From Lysobacter capsici (GTDB taxonomy: Bacteria > Pseudomonadota > Gammaproteobacteria > Xanthomonadales > Xanthomonadaceae), in NCBI RefSeq assembly GCF_018732085.1, contig NZ_CP076103.1, forward strand, positions 248,001 to 312,000: a stretch of 64,000 nt of DNA, given 5' to 3'. The notes beneath the pieces are model-generated. The model made no database searches. It was given only the letters and a program-made list of their open reading frames with translations, and was not told where the DNA came from. Within the stretch, counting starts at the first letter, position 1. Each line of letters opens with the position of its first letter. The position numbers were made by a program, and so were the translations under genes. Below, in pieces: positions 34,242 through 43,213 of the stretch.

Positions 34242-35885
34242 ATGACCGATCCGCAACGCCGTCGTTTCCTGGTCGGCCTCGCCGTGGGCGGCGCCGCCAC
34301 CGTGGCCGGGCCGATCGCGATGTGGCGCTGGACCGGCGGGCACGGCCACCGCATGGGTTCGGCCGCCGCGCCGGACCTGCAACGGCTCGCGCCCCAGGCG
34401 CGCTTCGTGCAGCCATTGCGATTGCCGGGCGGGGAAGGGCTGCTGGCCGAGATCGAACTCAAGCAGCCGCTGCAACTGATCGCGCAGACGACGACACAAG
34501 CGCTGTTTCCTGGCGCGCCCACGCAGTTGTGGGCCTACGCGACGCAGGCCAAGGCGCGCGCGGTCGTCAACCCGCTGCTGCGCGCGCGCCGCGGCGACAC
34601 CATCGAGGTCGGCCTCGACAACCGCCTCGCCGAAGCCACCACGATCCACTGGCACGGCCTGTCGGTCGACGAAGCCAACGACGGCAGCGGCCTGCATCCG
34701 GTCGAACCGGGCAAGCAACGGCGCTATCGCCTGCGCATCGACAACCGCGCCGGCCTGTACTGGTATCACGCCCATCCGCACGGCCGCACCGGCGTGCAGC
34801 TGCAACGCGGGCTGGCCGGCCTGCTGTTGATCGAGGACGCCGAGGAACTCGCGCTGCGCCAGCGCCTGGGCATGCGTTGGGGCGAACGCGACCTGCCGTT
34901 GATGATCGCCGACAAGCAGGTCGGCGCCGACAACGCGATCGTCTACAAGGACGGCGCCGACGACTGGATCGGCAATCGCGTGCTGGTCAACTGGACGCCC
35001 GAGCCTTATCTCGAGGTGATCCCGGCGTGGTATCGCTTCCGCCTGGCCAACGTCGCCAACGCGCGCATGCTGCGCGCGGCGTTCATGCAGGGCGAACGCG
35101 CGCTGACGATGCAATTGATCGGCACCGACGGCGGCCTGCTCGAACGCGCCTGGCCGGTCGACGACGTATTCCTCGCACCGGCCCAGCGCATCGACGTGCT
35201 GGTCGACTTCAGCGCGCTCAAGCCCGGCGAACGGGTGATGCTGCGCAGCCTGGACTTTGTTGCGATGGAGAACGAGGACGAGTCGGGCGCGTTCCTGCCC
35301 GACCCGATGGCCGATCATCCCGGCGCCGCCGCGATGGGCGAGCCGCTCGACCTGATGGAGCTGCGGGTGATCGAGTGCGCGACCGACAAGCGTCCGCCCG
35401 CGCACCTGCCCGACCTGAGCGCGATCTCCAGCATCGGCCCGCTGCCCGATACCGCCGCCTGGCCGGTGCGCGCCCTGCGCCTGCGCATGGACGAAGCAGG
35501 CCGCTGGTTCATCAACGACTGGAATTTCCACCTCAGCGGCCACGAGCCCGCGTTTTCGATCCGGCGCGGCAGCCGCGAGGTGTGGGAAATCCGCAACAGC
35601 ATGACCAGCATGCCGCACCCGATCCATCTGCACGGGTTTCAGTTCCGGATCCTGTCGCGCGCGATCAGCCCGCCGGACATCCGCGGCCGTCAGGTCGCCG
35701 CCGGCGGCTTGAACCCGCAGGACCTGGGCTGGAGCGACACGGTCGTGGTCTGGCCCGGCGAGGTCGTGCGCCTGGCGATCGATTTCTCTCAACCTTTCAG
35801 CGGCACCCAGCGCTACATGCTTCATTGCCACAACCTCGAACACGAGGACATGGGCATGATGCTGACGTTCGCGGTGACCGACTGA
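34242..35885 (+). CDS. Tat-exported multicopper oxidase (CueO/CotA type)
   Basis: A 547-residue laccase-like oxidase. The N-terminus RRRFLVGLAVGGAA is a twin-arginine signal, fitting cofactor insertion before export. The copper ligands are complete: IHWHGL (about residue 135) and WYHAHPHG in domain 1, HPIHLHGF and HCHNLEHEDMGMM in domain 3, the last holding the type 1 copper Cys-His-Met set. The enzyme couples one-electron oxidation of phenols or cuprous ions to reduction of oxygen to water. The single-polypeptide three-domain form and lack of a Met-rich insert leave copper tolerance versus phenol oxidation open. An FKBP lipoprotein gene follows 47 bases later. Confidence 0.92.
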   Translation: MTDPQRRRFLVGLAVGGAATVAGPIAMWRWTGGHGHRMGSAAAPDLQRLAPQARFVQPLRLPGGEGLLAEIELKQPLQLIAQTTTQALFPGAPTQLWAYATQAKARAVVNPLLRARRGDTIEVGLDNRLAEATTIHWHGLSVDEANDGSGLHPVEPGKQRRYRLRIDNRAGLYWYHAHPHGRTGVQLQRGLAGLLLIEDAEELALRQRLGMRWGERDLPLMIADKQVGADNAIVYKDGADDWIGNRVLVNWTPEPYLEVIPAWYRFRLANVANARMLRAAFMQGERALTMQLIGTDGGLLERAWPVDDVFLAPAQRIDVLVDFSALKPGERVMLRSLDFVAMENEDESGAFLPDPMADHPGAAAMGEPLDLMELRVIECATDKRPPAHLPDLSAISSIGPLPDTAAWPVRALRLRMDEAGRWFINDWNFHLSGHEPAFSIRRGSREVWEIRNSMTSMPHPIHLHGFQFRILSRAISPPDIRGRQVAAGGLNPQDLGWSDTVVVWPGEVVRLAIDFSQPFSGTQRYMLHCHNLEHEDMGMMLTFAVTD

Positions 35886-35932
35886 TCCGTATCGACCGAC
35901 TCACGCCACCATCGCCTCACGGAGCCGCCTGC

Positions 35933-36709
35933 ATGCCCCGTTCGACCGTTCCCCGCACCTGCCTTCTCAGCGCCGCAGTGATTGCCGTCGTCGCATGTAC
36001 GCCCGCGTCCAAAGACGCGTCGAAACCAGGGGCGACGGACGCACCCGCGCCGCTCACCGCGGCGCAGGTGGACAGCGACAAGGCGAAGGTCAGCTACATC
36101 GTCGGCCGCGATTTCGCCCGCAGCATCGAACCGGTGCGTGGAGAACTCGATACCGAGGTGGTGCTGCGCGCGATCCGCGACGCCCAGGCCGGCCGGCCCT
36201 CGCTGTTCGACGAAGCGCAGAGCAAGCGCATCCGCGAAGGGTTCAGCGAACACCTGCGCAGCAAGCACGACGCCGACACCAAGGCGCTGGCGGCGCGCAA
36301 TCGGCAGACCGGCGAGGCGTTTCTCAAGCGCAACGCGCAGGTGCGCGGCGTGATCACCACCGCGTCGGGGCTGCAATACCAGGTGATGCGCGCGGGCAAG
36401 GGCGCGCATCCGAAAGCCAGCGACACGGTGCGGGTGAATTACCTCGGCCGCCTGCTCGACGGCAGCAAGTTCGAAAGCACCTACGACACCGATCACCCGG
36501 CCGAATTCGTGCTCGCGCAGGTGATGCCGGGCTGGACCGAGGGCGTGCAGCTGATGACGCCGGGCAGCCAGTACCGGTTCTGGATTCCGGCCAAGCTGGC
36601 TTATGGCGAACGCGGCATGGCCGGGCAGATCGAACCCAATTCGGTGCTGGTGTTCGAGATCGAATTGCTGGAGATCGCGGGCGAGGGCACGCCGGTGCAT
36701 GACGAGTGA
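35933..36709 (+). CDS. FKBP-type peptidyl-prolyl isomerase lipoprotein
   Basis: A 258-residue FkpA/Mip-like protein. The lipobox (IAVVAC) near residue 22 predicts an outer-membrane lipoprotein. The N-terminal helical dimerisation domain (about residues 45-130, KVSYIVGRDFARSIE) is followed by an FKBP domain (about 145-250: DTVRVNYLGRLLDGSKFEST, LMTPGSQYRFWIPAKLAYGE, LVFEIELLEI). It catalyses proline isomerisation and chaperones periplasmic folding. It lies just after the multicopper oxidase and may be co-transcribed with it. Confidence 0.9.
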   Translation: MPRSTVPRTCLLSAAVIAVVACTPASKDASKPGATDAPAPLTAAQVDSDKAKVSYIVGRDFARSIEPVRGELDTEVVLRAIRDAQAGRPSLFDEAQSKRIREGFSEHLRSKHDADTKALAARNRQTGEAFLKRNAQVRGVITTASGLQYQVMRAGKGAHPKASDTVRVNYLGRLLDGSKFESTYDTDHPAEFVLAQVMPGWTEGVQLMTPGSQYRFWIPAKLAYGERGMAGQIEPNSVLVFEIELLEIAGEGTPVHDE

Positions 36710-37177
36710 GGCGATGTGGATTGCCGGCGATCTGAGCGCAAAGCGTCGGCGCTGAAGCTCTTCCCACAAGAAACCTCGGAGCTGCGACGGCGAGTAAGCC
36801 CGATCGACTCGAGCGATCGTCTGCGGCTTCCGCTCATCGCCAGGTTCGCGATGACATCGATAACGCGTGGCGGCGCACTGCCGTCGGAGCAGATGCGGCG
36901 TGCGTGAAGCAAGCCAGAAAGACACAAAAACAAGCGAGCTAAGACACAAGATTTTTGTGGAAGGGGCGTCAGCCGCGACGCTCTTCGCTCCGATCGCCGG
37001 GCCAGTCCCGCGACCGATCGTCGCCCAAGCGCGCAACTTGTGACCGCGACCTCAGCCACGCCCGCAACGGGCGCGAAGTCCGTCGCAATCATGTAGCAGT
37101 TTTCCGGCCAAACTCCGCAGCCATCGCGGCTCGTATCGTCGCGTCCACCCGCCACTCCCCGTCCCCGGAGACAGCCA
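36710..37177. other. Intergenic region with two diverged REP-like elements
   Basis: REP-like sequences at 36740-36770 (minus) and 36952-36987 (plus, with GGGGCGTCAGCCGC) flank about 180 bases without structure. A ribosome binding site (GGAGACAGCCA) precedes the GTG at 37178. No gene was seen. Confidence 0.6.
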
Positions 37178-38929
37178 GTGAATTCCAAGCTCGCCCACGG
37201 CGCCCTCGCCACCGTGCTCATCGGCGCCGCGTTCGCGCCCGCGCAGGCCGCCCAGCGCACGCTGCAACTGTCCGAGGACGACACCCTCAGCAAGCCGATC
37301 AGCGCCAGCGCCTCGACCCTGCGCGGCACGCCGCTGGCCAGGGCGGCCTTGTCGCAGGCGGTGTCCAACCGCGTGTGCGAAACCGGCGCCCAATGGCTGC
37401 GCGTGGGCTTCAAGCAACTCAAGCTGTCGGGCTACGACTCGCTCGTGCTCAGCAGCAGCGGCGGCGACCGCCTGGTGCTCGAAGGCAAGCAGTGGAACGA
37501 CCGCAGCTTCACCACCCGCGCGCTGCGCGGCGAGTGCGTCGACATCCAGCCCTACTTCAGCCAACCCGACAGCGGCTTCCAACTCGACCGCTACGAGTAC
37601 AGCGCGGTGCCGCTGGACAAGGCCACCGTGGTCGTCGCCGGCGCCGGCGACATCTGCGACACCAGCGGCAACGCCTGCCAGGGCACCTCGGACCTGATCG
37701 TGTCGATCAACCCGACCGCGGTGTTCACCGCCGGCGACAACGCCTACAGCAGCGGCACGCTGACCGAATACAACAACCGCTACGCGCCGACCTGGGGCCG
37801 CTTCAAGGCGCTGACCAGCCCGTCGCCGGGCAACCACGACTACAACACCACCGGCGCCAGCGGTTATTTCGACTACTTCAACGGCGTCGGCAACCAGACC
37901 GGCCAGGCCGGCGATCGCAGCAAGGGCTATTACAGCTGGGACGTGGGCGACTGGCATTTCGTCGCGCTCAACACCATGTCCGGCGGCACCGTCGCCACCG
38001 CGCAGATCAACTGGCTCAAGAGCGATCTCGCCGCGACCACCAAGCCGTGCATCGCCGCCTACTTCCATCACCCGCTGGTCAGCCGCGGCAACTACACCGG
38101 CTACAGCCAGGTCAAGCCGATCTGGGACGCGCTGTACGCGGTCAAGGCCGACCTGGTCCTGGTCGGGCACGATCACAACTACCAGCGCTACGGCAAGATG
38201 AATCCCAATCAGGCCGCCGCCAGCGACGGCATCCGCCAGATCCTGGTCGGCACCGGCGGTCGCGCGTTCTACGGCATCAGCGGCAGCCATGCCCTGCTCG
38301 AAGCCAGCAACGCCAGCACCTACGGCGTGCTCAAGCTGACCTTGACCGCGAACGGCTACACCGGCGATTTCGTGCCGCGCGCCGGCAGCAGCTACACCGA
38401 TCATTTCACCGGCACCTGCAACGACGCCGGCGCGCCGCCGGCGCAGTCGCTGACCCTCAACGCGACCCGCGACGTCACCGTCAAATCCGGCGGCACCCGG
38501 GTCAACACCGCGGTGCTGTACGCCGACGGCAGCGACGGCGGCCAGGTGTTGCGCGGCCTGATGGGCTGGGACGTGTCGAGCGCGAACGGCCTGAACCTGA
38601 CCGACGCGCAGGTGAAGCTGCAGGTCAGCGACAAGTCCGCCGGCGCCTACGATCTGTATCAGGTCGCCAGCGCCTGGACCGAAAGCAATGCGACCTACGC
38701 CGGCGCCACGCTCGGCAGCAAGCTCGGCTCGGTGACGCCGAACGCGACCGGCGCGCAGTCCATCGCCCTCAACGCGACCGGCCTGCAACTGGTCAAGAAC
38801 TGGGCGAACGGCAGCGTGGCCAACAACGGCGTGATCCTGGTGCCGGCCTCGGGCGTCACCGACGGCGTCGACTGGTCCTCGCGCGAAGGCGCGACTGCGC
38901 CGCAGTTGGTGCTCAGCTACACGCCTTGA
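37178..38929 (+). CDS. Secreted metallophosphoesterase with C-terminal DNRLRE domain
   Basis: A 583-residue protein with a cleavable signal peptide (ending AFAPAQAA). The catalytic domain carries the full metallophosphoesterase set: GDICD, GDNAYS, GNHDY, HHPL and GHDHNYQR (about residues 160-335), as in purple-acid-phosphatase-like and alkaline phosphatase D-like enzymes. Residues 420-583 form a DNRLRE (TGF-beta-propeptide-like) beta domain, common in secreted proteins of soil bacteria. It probably releases phosphate from extracellular esters. GTG 37178 follows GGAGAC. Confidence 0.87.
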   Translation: MNSKLAHGALATVLIGAAFAPAQAAQRTLQLSEDDTLSKPISASASTLRGTPLARAALSQAVSNRVCETGAQWLRVGFKQLKLSGYDSLVLSSSGGDRLVLEGKQWNDRSFTTRALRGECVDIQPYFSQPDSGFQLDRYEYSAVPLDKATVVVAGAGDICDTSGNACQGTSDLIVSINPTAVFTAGDNAYSSGTLTEYNNRYAPTWGRFKALTSPSPGNHDYNTTGASGYFDYFNGVGNQTGQAGDRSKGYYSWDVGDWHFVALNTMSGGTVATAQINWLKSDLAATTKPCIAAYFHHPLVSRGNYTGYSQVKPIWDALYAVKADLVLVGHDHNYQRYGKMNPNQAAASDGIRQILVGTGGRAFYGISGSHALLEASNASTYGVLKLTLTANGYTGDFVPRAGSSYTDHFTGTCNDAGAPPAQSLTLNATRDVTVKSGGTRVNTAVLYADGSDGGQVLRGLMGWDVSSANGLNLTDAQVKLQVSDKSAGAYDLYQVASAWTESNATYAGATLGSKLGSVTPNATGAQSIALNATGLQLVKNWANGSVANNGVILVPASGVTDGVDWSSREGATAPQLVLSYTP

Positions 38930-39056
38930 GCGGCAGGTTTCAATAGCGCCGGCCGAGCCTCGATGCAGCCGGCTTCAACGAAGCCGGCTGGGCGGGGTAT
39001 CGACCGCGGGCCGGGCGCGCAATCGCGCGTCCGCTGTTCGCCGAAGTTCGGCGATG

Positions 39057-39147
39057 TCAGCCGCCGCCACTGGAACCTCGCACCTGTGCGACACCTCCGG
39101 GGATGAGACGCGGCGCGAAGGCGCGAGGTTCCAGTGGCGGCGACTGA
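39057..39147. terminator. Long stem-loop between convergent genes
   Basis: Arms of 25 bases at 39057-39081 and 39123-39147 (core GCCGCCACTGGAACCTCGC) pair with one mismatch around a 41-base loop. A second hairpin, CGCCGAA-G-TTCGGCG, lies at 39039-39053. Placed between convergent genes, it could end transcription from both sides. Confidence 0.55.
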
Positions 39148-39211
39148 CGCTCGCGCCTAGCGGACCCGCATCGGCCGCCGTGGGCATTTCGCTGCAGTCA
39201 CTGCGTTGCGA

Positions 39212-39667
39212 TCAGCTGTTCACCTGCAACGCAGGCCGCGCATTGGCGCCCACGCCGATCATCAACTTGACCGATTCCTTGATCCGCTCGGCGCCGCCCA
39301 ACTTGACCGCGGCGATCAGGCGCTCGCCGATCGTGCGGCTTTCGTCGGCGGTGCTCGCGTGCGCGCCGAGAATCGCCAGGCCTTTTTCGGTCAGCCGATA
39401 ACGCAGCGCCAGATGCACGAACGGCACGCCGTTCAAGGACTCTTTCACGCAGGCGGTGCTGCGCAGATAGCCTTCGTCCATCAACCATTCGAAGGTCGCG
39501 CCGCAGGCGAGCACCGCCGCGGCCATCGCTTCGCGATTGCTGGGGTCCACGCCGGGCATATGCCGCGCGGATTCTTCGGCGTTGAATCGGGCTACGACGG
39601 GATGCTGTTCGAGCGCGGCCGCACAGATGCGTGCGGTGGCGATGCTGAAAACTTCAATGTTCTTCAT
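39212..39667 (-). CDS. Hypothetical protein
   Basis: A 151-residue soluble protein with AGGGGG 9 bases before the ATG. The middle (LMDEGYLRSTACVKESLNG, then LRYRLTEKGLAILGAH) looks like a winged-helix wing followed by the LTEKG helix common in DNA-binding proteins. No full HTH was recognised, and the rest is helical. The family is not known to me. It is preceded by an AT-rich, promoter-like stretch (39690-39790). Confidence 0.6.
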   Translation of the reverse strand: MKNIEVFSIATARICAAALEQHPVVARFNAEESARHMPGVDPSNREAMAAAVLACGATFEWLMDEGYLRSTACVKESLNGVPFVHLALRYRLTEKGLAILGAHASTADESRTIGERLIAAVKLGGAERIKESVKLMIGVGANARPALQVNS

Positions 39668-40032
39668 TAATGACGCCCCCTGACGTCCTTGCTATTTACG
39701 AGGGGCATACGTAAAAACGGTGTGATGAAAAATGTTGTAAGAAATTGAAAAGTAAAGAGTATTTATTGATTATTGTCTCGTTGAATCTGTGATGCGCGCA
39801 TGGAGAACCATGACAAACTGACCCGGCGCGGCAGTTGCGGTCGGTGTGCGGCAAGCGGGCGGGAATGCGACGATCAGGTAGCTGAACGACGCGCGCGCCG
39901 GATGCGGTTCCAAATCGCCCGGTTTGCGCTGGAGCCAATTCGTCGGCGCAGCCGATCGCATGCCGTCTGAGCCGGATGCCCGCGCTGCGCAGATCGCACG
40001 CAACCACTTTCAACCGCCGACCAGGACGTGAC
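39668..40032. other. AT-rich divergent promoter region
   Basis: Bases 39690-39790 are strikingly AT-rich for this genome (for example AAATTGAAAAGTAAAGAG), as expected for promoters serving the minus-strand gene. No definite -35/-10 pair or operator could be assigned. Confidence 0.5.
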
Positions 40033-40845
40033 ATGAGCCGCGACAAGATCTTCGACGCCGCGCGCGAAGGCGACATCGAAACCACCCGCGCCTGCCTCGA
40101 CGCCGGCGCCGATCCGGCCGCGCTCAACGCCTACGGTTTCACCGCGCTGCAGACCGCGGCGATGGGTGCGAACACGACTCCGGTCGAGCGCAACCTCGCG
40201 GTATTGCGCCTGTTGCTCGATGCCGGCAGTCCGCTGGAGTACGCGGGTCAGGGCGGGCGCACCGCGTTGTACCTCGCCGCCGAATTCGCGCCCACCACCG
40301 ACGCGGTGCAGTTGCTGATCGATGCCGGCGCCCAGGCCGACATCAGCGATGGCCACGGCAACCACATCCTGGTCAACGCGATGATGGAAGACGTAGTCGA
40401 GCTGCTGTCGCGCGTGACCGGCAAGCCGATCCCCGAACCGCCGCCGCCGCCGCCCGAGCCGGTCAAGATGACCCAGGCGCAATGGCGCGCGGCCAGGCTG
40501 CGGATCGACGCGGTGTTCGCCGCGCTCAGGCCAGCCGGCGTGGTCGCGCTGCACGATGCCGGCTACACCCAGTCGGATGGATTTTCCGATGCCGGCGAAG
40601 CCTTTCTCGACGGCGGCGGCGAGGCCGCCGGCCTGCACGGCGTGTGCTTCTACACGCGCCAGGACCTGAACGCCGCCAAGCGCGCCAGCCGTTTGTCGCT
40701 GGCGTTCTGGGGCGCGCCGGAAGGCGCCGATGCGGACATGCTGCGGGTCGGCCGGCTCGTCGTCGAAGCCTTTCGCGATGCGGGCTTCCAGGTGCAATGG
40801 GACGAAACCGCGGCGCGGCGGCCGGAGCTCGACCTGCGCACCTGA
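40033..40845 (+). CDS. Ankyrin-repeat protein with DUF6891-like C-terminal domain
   Basis: A 270-residue protein. The first 125 residues contain three ankyrin repeats (for example ARACLDAGADPAAL-type and LRLLLDAGSPLEYAG units). A Pro-rich linker (EPPPPPPEP) follows, then a C-terminal domain (about 145-270: VVALHDAGYTQSDGFSD, FYTRQDLNAAKRAS, VQWDE) resembling DUF6891. No signal peptide is present. Ankyrin repeats mediate protein binding; the combined function is unknown. Confidence 0.75.
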   Translation: MSRDKIFDAAREGDIETTRACLDAGADPAALNAYGFTALQTAAMGANTTPVERNLAVLRLLLDAGSPLEYAGQGGRTALYLAAEFAPTTDAVQLLIDAGAQADISDGHGNHILVNAMMEDVVELLSRVTGKPIPEPPPPPPEPVKMTQAQWRAARLRIDAVFAALRPAGVVALHDAGYTQSDGFSDAGEAFLDGGGEAAGLHGVCFYTRQDLNAAKRASRLSLAFWGAPEGADADMLRVGRLVVEAFRDAGFQVQWDETAARRPELDLRT

Positions 40846-40904
40846 GCGCGGCCCGATGCGCCGGCAAAGCGCCTGGCTGAACCGCAATTCATGTGCCCAC
40901 ATGC

Positions 40905-40910
40905 TATCTT
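40905..40910 (+). promoter_or_regulatory. Possible -10 element of the riboswitch transcript
   Basis: TATCTT lies 7 bases before the first base of aptamer stem P1, placing transcription start at about 40917. No convincing -35 was seen. Confidence 0.35.
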
Positions 40911-40916
40911 GCGCGC

Positions 40917-41040
40917 AGAAGGGGAGTAGCTCCCGACTGCCGCATCGTCATTACGGGTCCACAACCCCGGTGCGCAGGCATCCGAATCACCGACCATCGT
41001 CGGCCGGATGCGAGCAAGACCTTCGCCGACAGCGGCGAAG
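40917..41040 (+). ncRNA. yybP-ykoY manganese riboswitch
   Basis: The aptamer contains the conserved GGGGAGTAGC loop (40921-40930), CGTCATTACGGG (40946-40957), and the closing AAGACCTTC (41016-41024). P1 pairs GAAGG (40918-40922) with CCTTC (41020-41024). A perfect hairpin, CTTCGCCG-ACAG-CGGCGAAG (41021-41040), shares the CTTC strand with P1, so the two structures exclude each other: a simple switch. The class binds Mn2+ and controls exporters; it lies in the leader of a terC/alx-type gene. Confidence 0.85.
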
Positions 41041-41118
41041 GCACGTCTTCCAGATCTCGACGGACGACGCTTCGTGCCCTGCGGCTACGAAGCGCCTTTA
41101 ATCATCCGGGAGAGTCAT

Positions 41119-42099
41119 ATGGAAACCATCGGTAGTCCGATGCTGTGGGGCGCGTTCGCCGCCTTCGTCGTTGTCGCGCTGCTCGTCGATCTGGTGCTGA
41201 TGCGCCACGGCGGGCCGCACAAGGTCACCTTCAAGGAAGCCGCGTGGTGGAGCGTGGGCTGGATCGCGCTCGCGCTGCTGTTCAACGCCGGCCTGTGGTG
41301 GTGGTTGCGCGAGCAATCGGGCGCCGACATCGGCAACCGCATCGGCCTGGAATTCCTGACCGGTTACCTCGTCGAGAAATCGCTCGCGGTCGACAACATC
41401 TTCGTGTTCCTGATGCTGTTCTCGTACTTCGCCGTGCCCGAGGAACAGCGCCAGCGCGTGCTGGTGATCGGCGTGCTCGGCGCGATCGTGCTGCGCGCGA
41501 TCCTGATCTTCGCCGGCGCCTTGCTGCTGGCCAAGTTCCACTGGATCTTGTACGTGTTCGGCGCGTTCTTGATCTTCACCGGCATCAAGATGCTGATGGC
41601 CGCCGGCAAATCGCCGGATCTGGACAGCAACCCGGTGCTCAAGTGGATGCGCGGGCATCTGCGCCTGACCGACGACTACCACGACAGCAAGCTGTCGATC
41701 CTGCGCGACGGCAAGCGCTGGTACACGCCGCTGTTCGCGGTGATCGTGCTGATCGGCGTGACCGACGTGATCTTCGCGGTCGACTCGATCCCGGCGATCT
41801 TCGCCATCACCGAAGACCCGTTCATCGTCCTGACCTCGAACGTGTTCGCCGTGCTCGGCCTGCGCGCGATGTTCTTCCTGCTGCAGGGCATGGCCGACCG
41901 CTTCCACCTGCTGCCGTACGGCCTAGCGCTGGTGCTGGTGTTCATCGGCGGCAAGATGCTGTTGATCGATGTGTACAAGATCCCGGTGCTGGTCTCGCTG
42001 ATCGGCGTCGCCGCGATCATCGGCGGCTCGGTGGTGCTGAGCCTGATGCGACCCGCCGCGGCCAAGCCCGGTGACGGACAGGGTTCCGGCGCGGTCTGA
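41119..42099 (+). CDS. TerC/Alx-family manganese exporter
   Basis: A 326-residue integral membrane protein of the TerC family with about nine helices. Conserved acidic residues lie in the membrane (VDLVLMR, EKSLAVDNIFVF, TDVIFAVDSIPAIFAIT), as in E. coli Alx, which exports manganese. GGGAGAG precedes the ATG. The yybP-ykoY riboswitch in its leader supports a manganese role directly. Confidence 0.9.
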   Translation: METIGSPMLWGAFAAFVVVALLVDLVLMRHGGPHKVTFKEAAWWSVGWIALALLFNAGLWWWLREQSGADIGNRIGLEFLTGYLVEKSLAVDNIFVFLMLFSYFAVPEEQRQRVLVIGVLGAIVLRAILIFAGALLLAKFHWILYVFGAFLIFTGIKMLMAAGKSPDLDSNPVLKWMRGHLRLTDDYHDSKLSILRDGKRWYTPLFAVIVLIGVTDVIFAVDSIPAIFAITEDPFIVLTSNVFAVLGLRAMFFLLQGMADRFHLLPYGLALVLVFIGGKMLLIDVYKIPVLVSLIGVAAIIGGSVVLSLMRPAAAKPGDGQGSGAV

Positions 42100-42217
42100 C
42101 CGCGCAGCGATAACGCCTTCTGGCCGAATCGCGATCGAGGCACATGGCGCAGCGCGGCATCGATGGTTACATTGATGCCGCGCTGTCGTTTTTCGCCCTT
42201 TTCGCCGGTGTCAGGAC

Positions 42218-43213
42218 ATGGCCAGAACCGCTGGTTCGAAAGCGATCGCTCCGGCGGCGAAGACGCCGGCCACGACCCGGCGAGCAGCCGTAAAGAAAGC
42301 GGCGGTCAAGAAGCTTGCGGCGAAGAAAGCGGCGGTGAAGAAAGCCGTAGCGAAGAAAGCCGCGCCGACCAAGGCTGCACTGACCAAGACCGCGCCGAAA
42401 AAAGTCATCGCGGGAAAGTCCGTGGCAAGCGCGTCCGCGGCGGCGAAGAAGTCGGCCACAGTCAAGGCAAAAGCCAACGCATCGGCGACCCGAGGCAAGG
42501 TCCGAAACGCCGCGCCCGCCCTGGCGGTGCGTCTGGACGACGCCCTGCATCAACTGAGAATGTCATCGAGCCAGGCCTATCGCGACGGGCTGGCGCGTTA
42601 CGCGATTCCCAGCGAGCGCGCCTTCGGCGTACCGATGGGTTCGATCCAGGCGCTCGCCAAGCGCCTGGGCCGCGATCACGAACTCGCGGCCGCGCTGTGG
42701 GGCAGCGCCTGGTACGAGGCGCGCCTGCTGGCGTCCTACCTCGACGACCCGGCCTGGGTCACGCCGGCGCAGATGGACCGCTGGTCGCGCGATTTCGACA
42801 ACTGGGCGGTCTGCGACACGGTCTGCTTCGCCCTGTTCGATCGCAGCCCGCATGCGTGGCGCAAGATCGAGCAATGGGCGCCGCGCCGCGACGAATACGT
42901 CAAGCGTGCCGCGTTCGCACTGCTCGCCAGCAAGACCGTCCACGACAAGCAGGCCGACGACGCTTTGTTCCTGCACGGCCTGGAACTGATCGAGACCCAT
43001 GCCGACGATGAGCGCAACTTCGTCAAGAAAGCCGTCAATTGGGCGTTGCGGTCGATCGGCAAGCGCAATCGCGTTCTGCACAACGCCGCGGTCGCGGTCG
43101 CCACACGCTTGTCGGCATCCGAGCAACCTGCGCCGCGCTGGATCGGTAAGGACGCGTTACGCGAACTCAACAGCGCCTCGGTGCTTGGACGGCTGGCGAA
43201 ACGAGCCGCTTAG
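42218..43213 (+). CDS. AlkD-like DNA alkylation repair protein with histone-H1-like N-terminal tail
   Basis: A 331-residue protein. Residues 1-95 are Lys/Ala/Thr-rich repeats (for example KKAAVKKLAAKKAAVKKA), like histone H1 or AlgP tails that bind DNA electrostatically. Residues 100-331 are HEAT-like helices of the DNA alkylation repair family (AlkD/AlkC-type), with ASYLDDPAW and CDTVCFALFDR. Such proteins flip no base but excise bulky or positively charged lesions in the better-studied members; residues needed for catalysis were not checked. The stop overlaps that of the convergent SRPBCC gene by four bases. Confidence 0.8.
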   Translation: MARTAGSKAIAPAAKTPATTRRAAVKKAAVKKLAAKKAAVKKAVAKKAAPTKAALTKTAPKKVIAGKSVASASAAAKKSATVKAKANASATRGKVRNAAPALAVRLDDALHQLRMSSSQAYRDGLARYAIPSERAFGVPMGSIQALAKRLGRDHELAAALWGSAWYEARLLASYLDDPAWVTPAQMDRWSRDFDNWAVCDTVCFALFDRSPHAWRKIEQWAPRRDEYVKRAAFALLASKTVHDKQADDALFLHGLELIETHADDERNFVKKAVNWALRSIGKRNRVLHNAAVAVATRLSASEQPAPRWIGKDALRELNSASVLGRLAKRAA

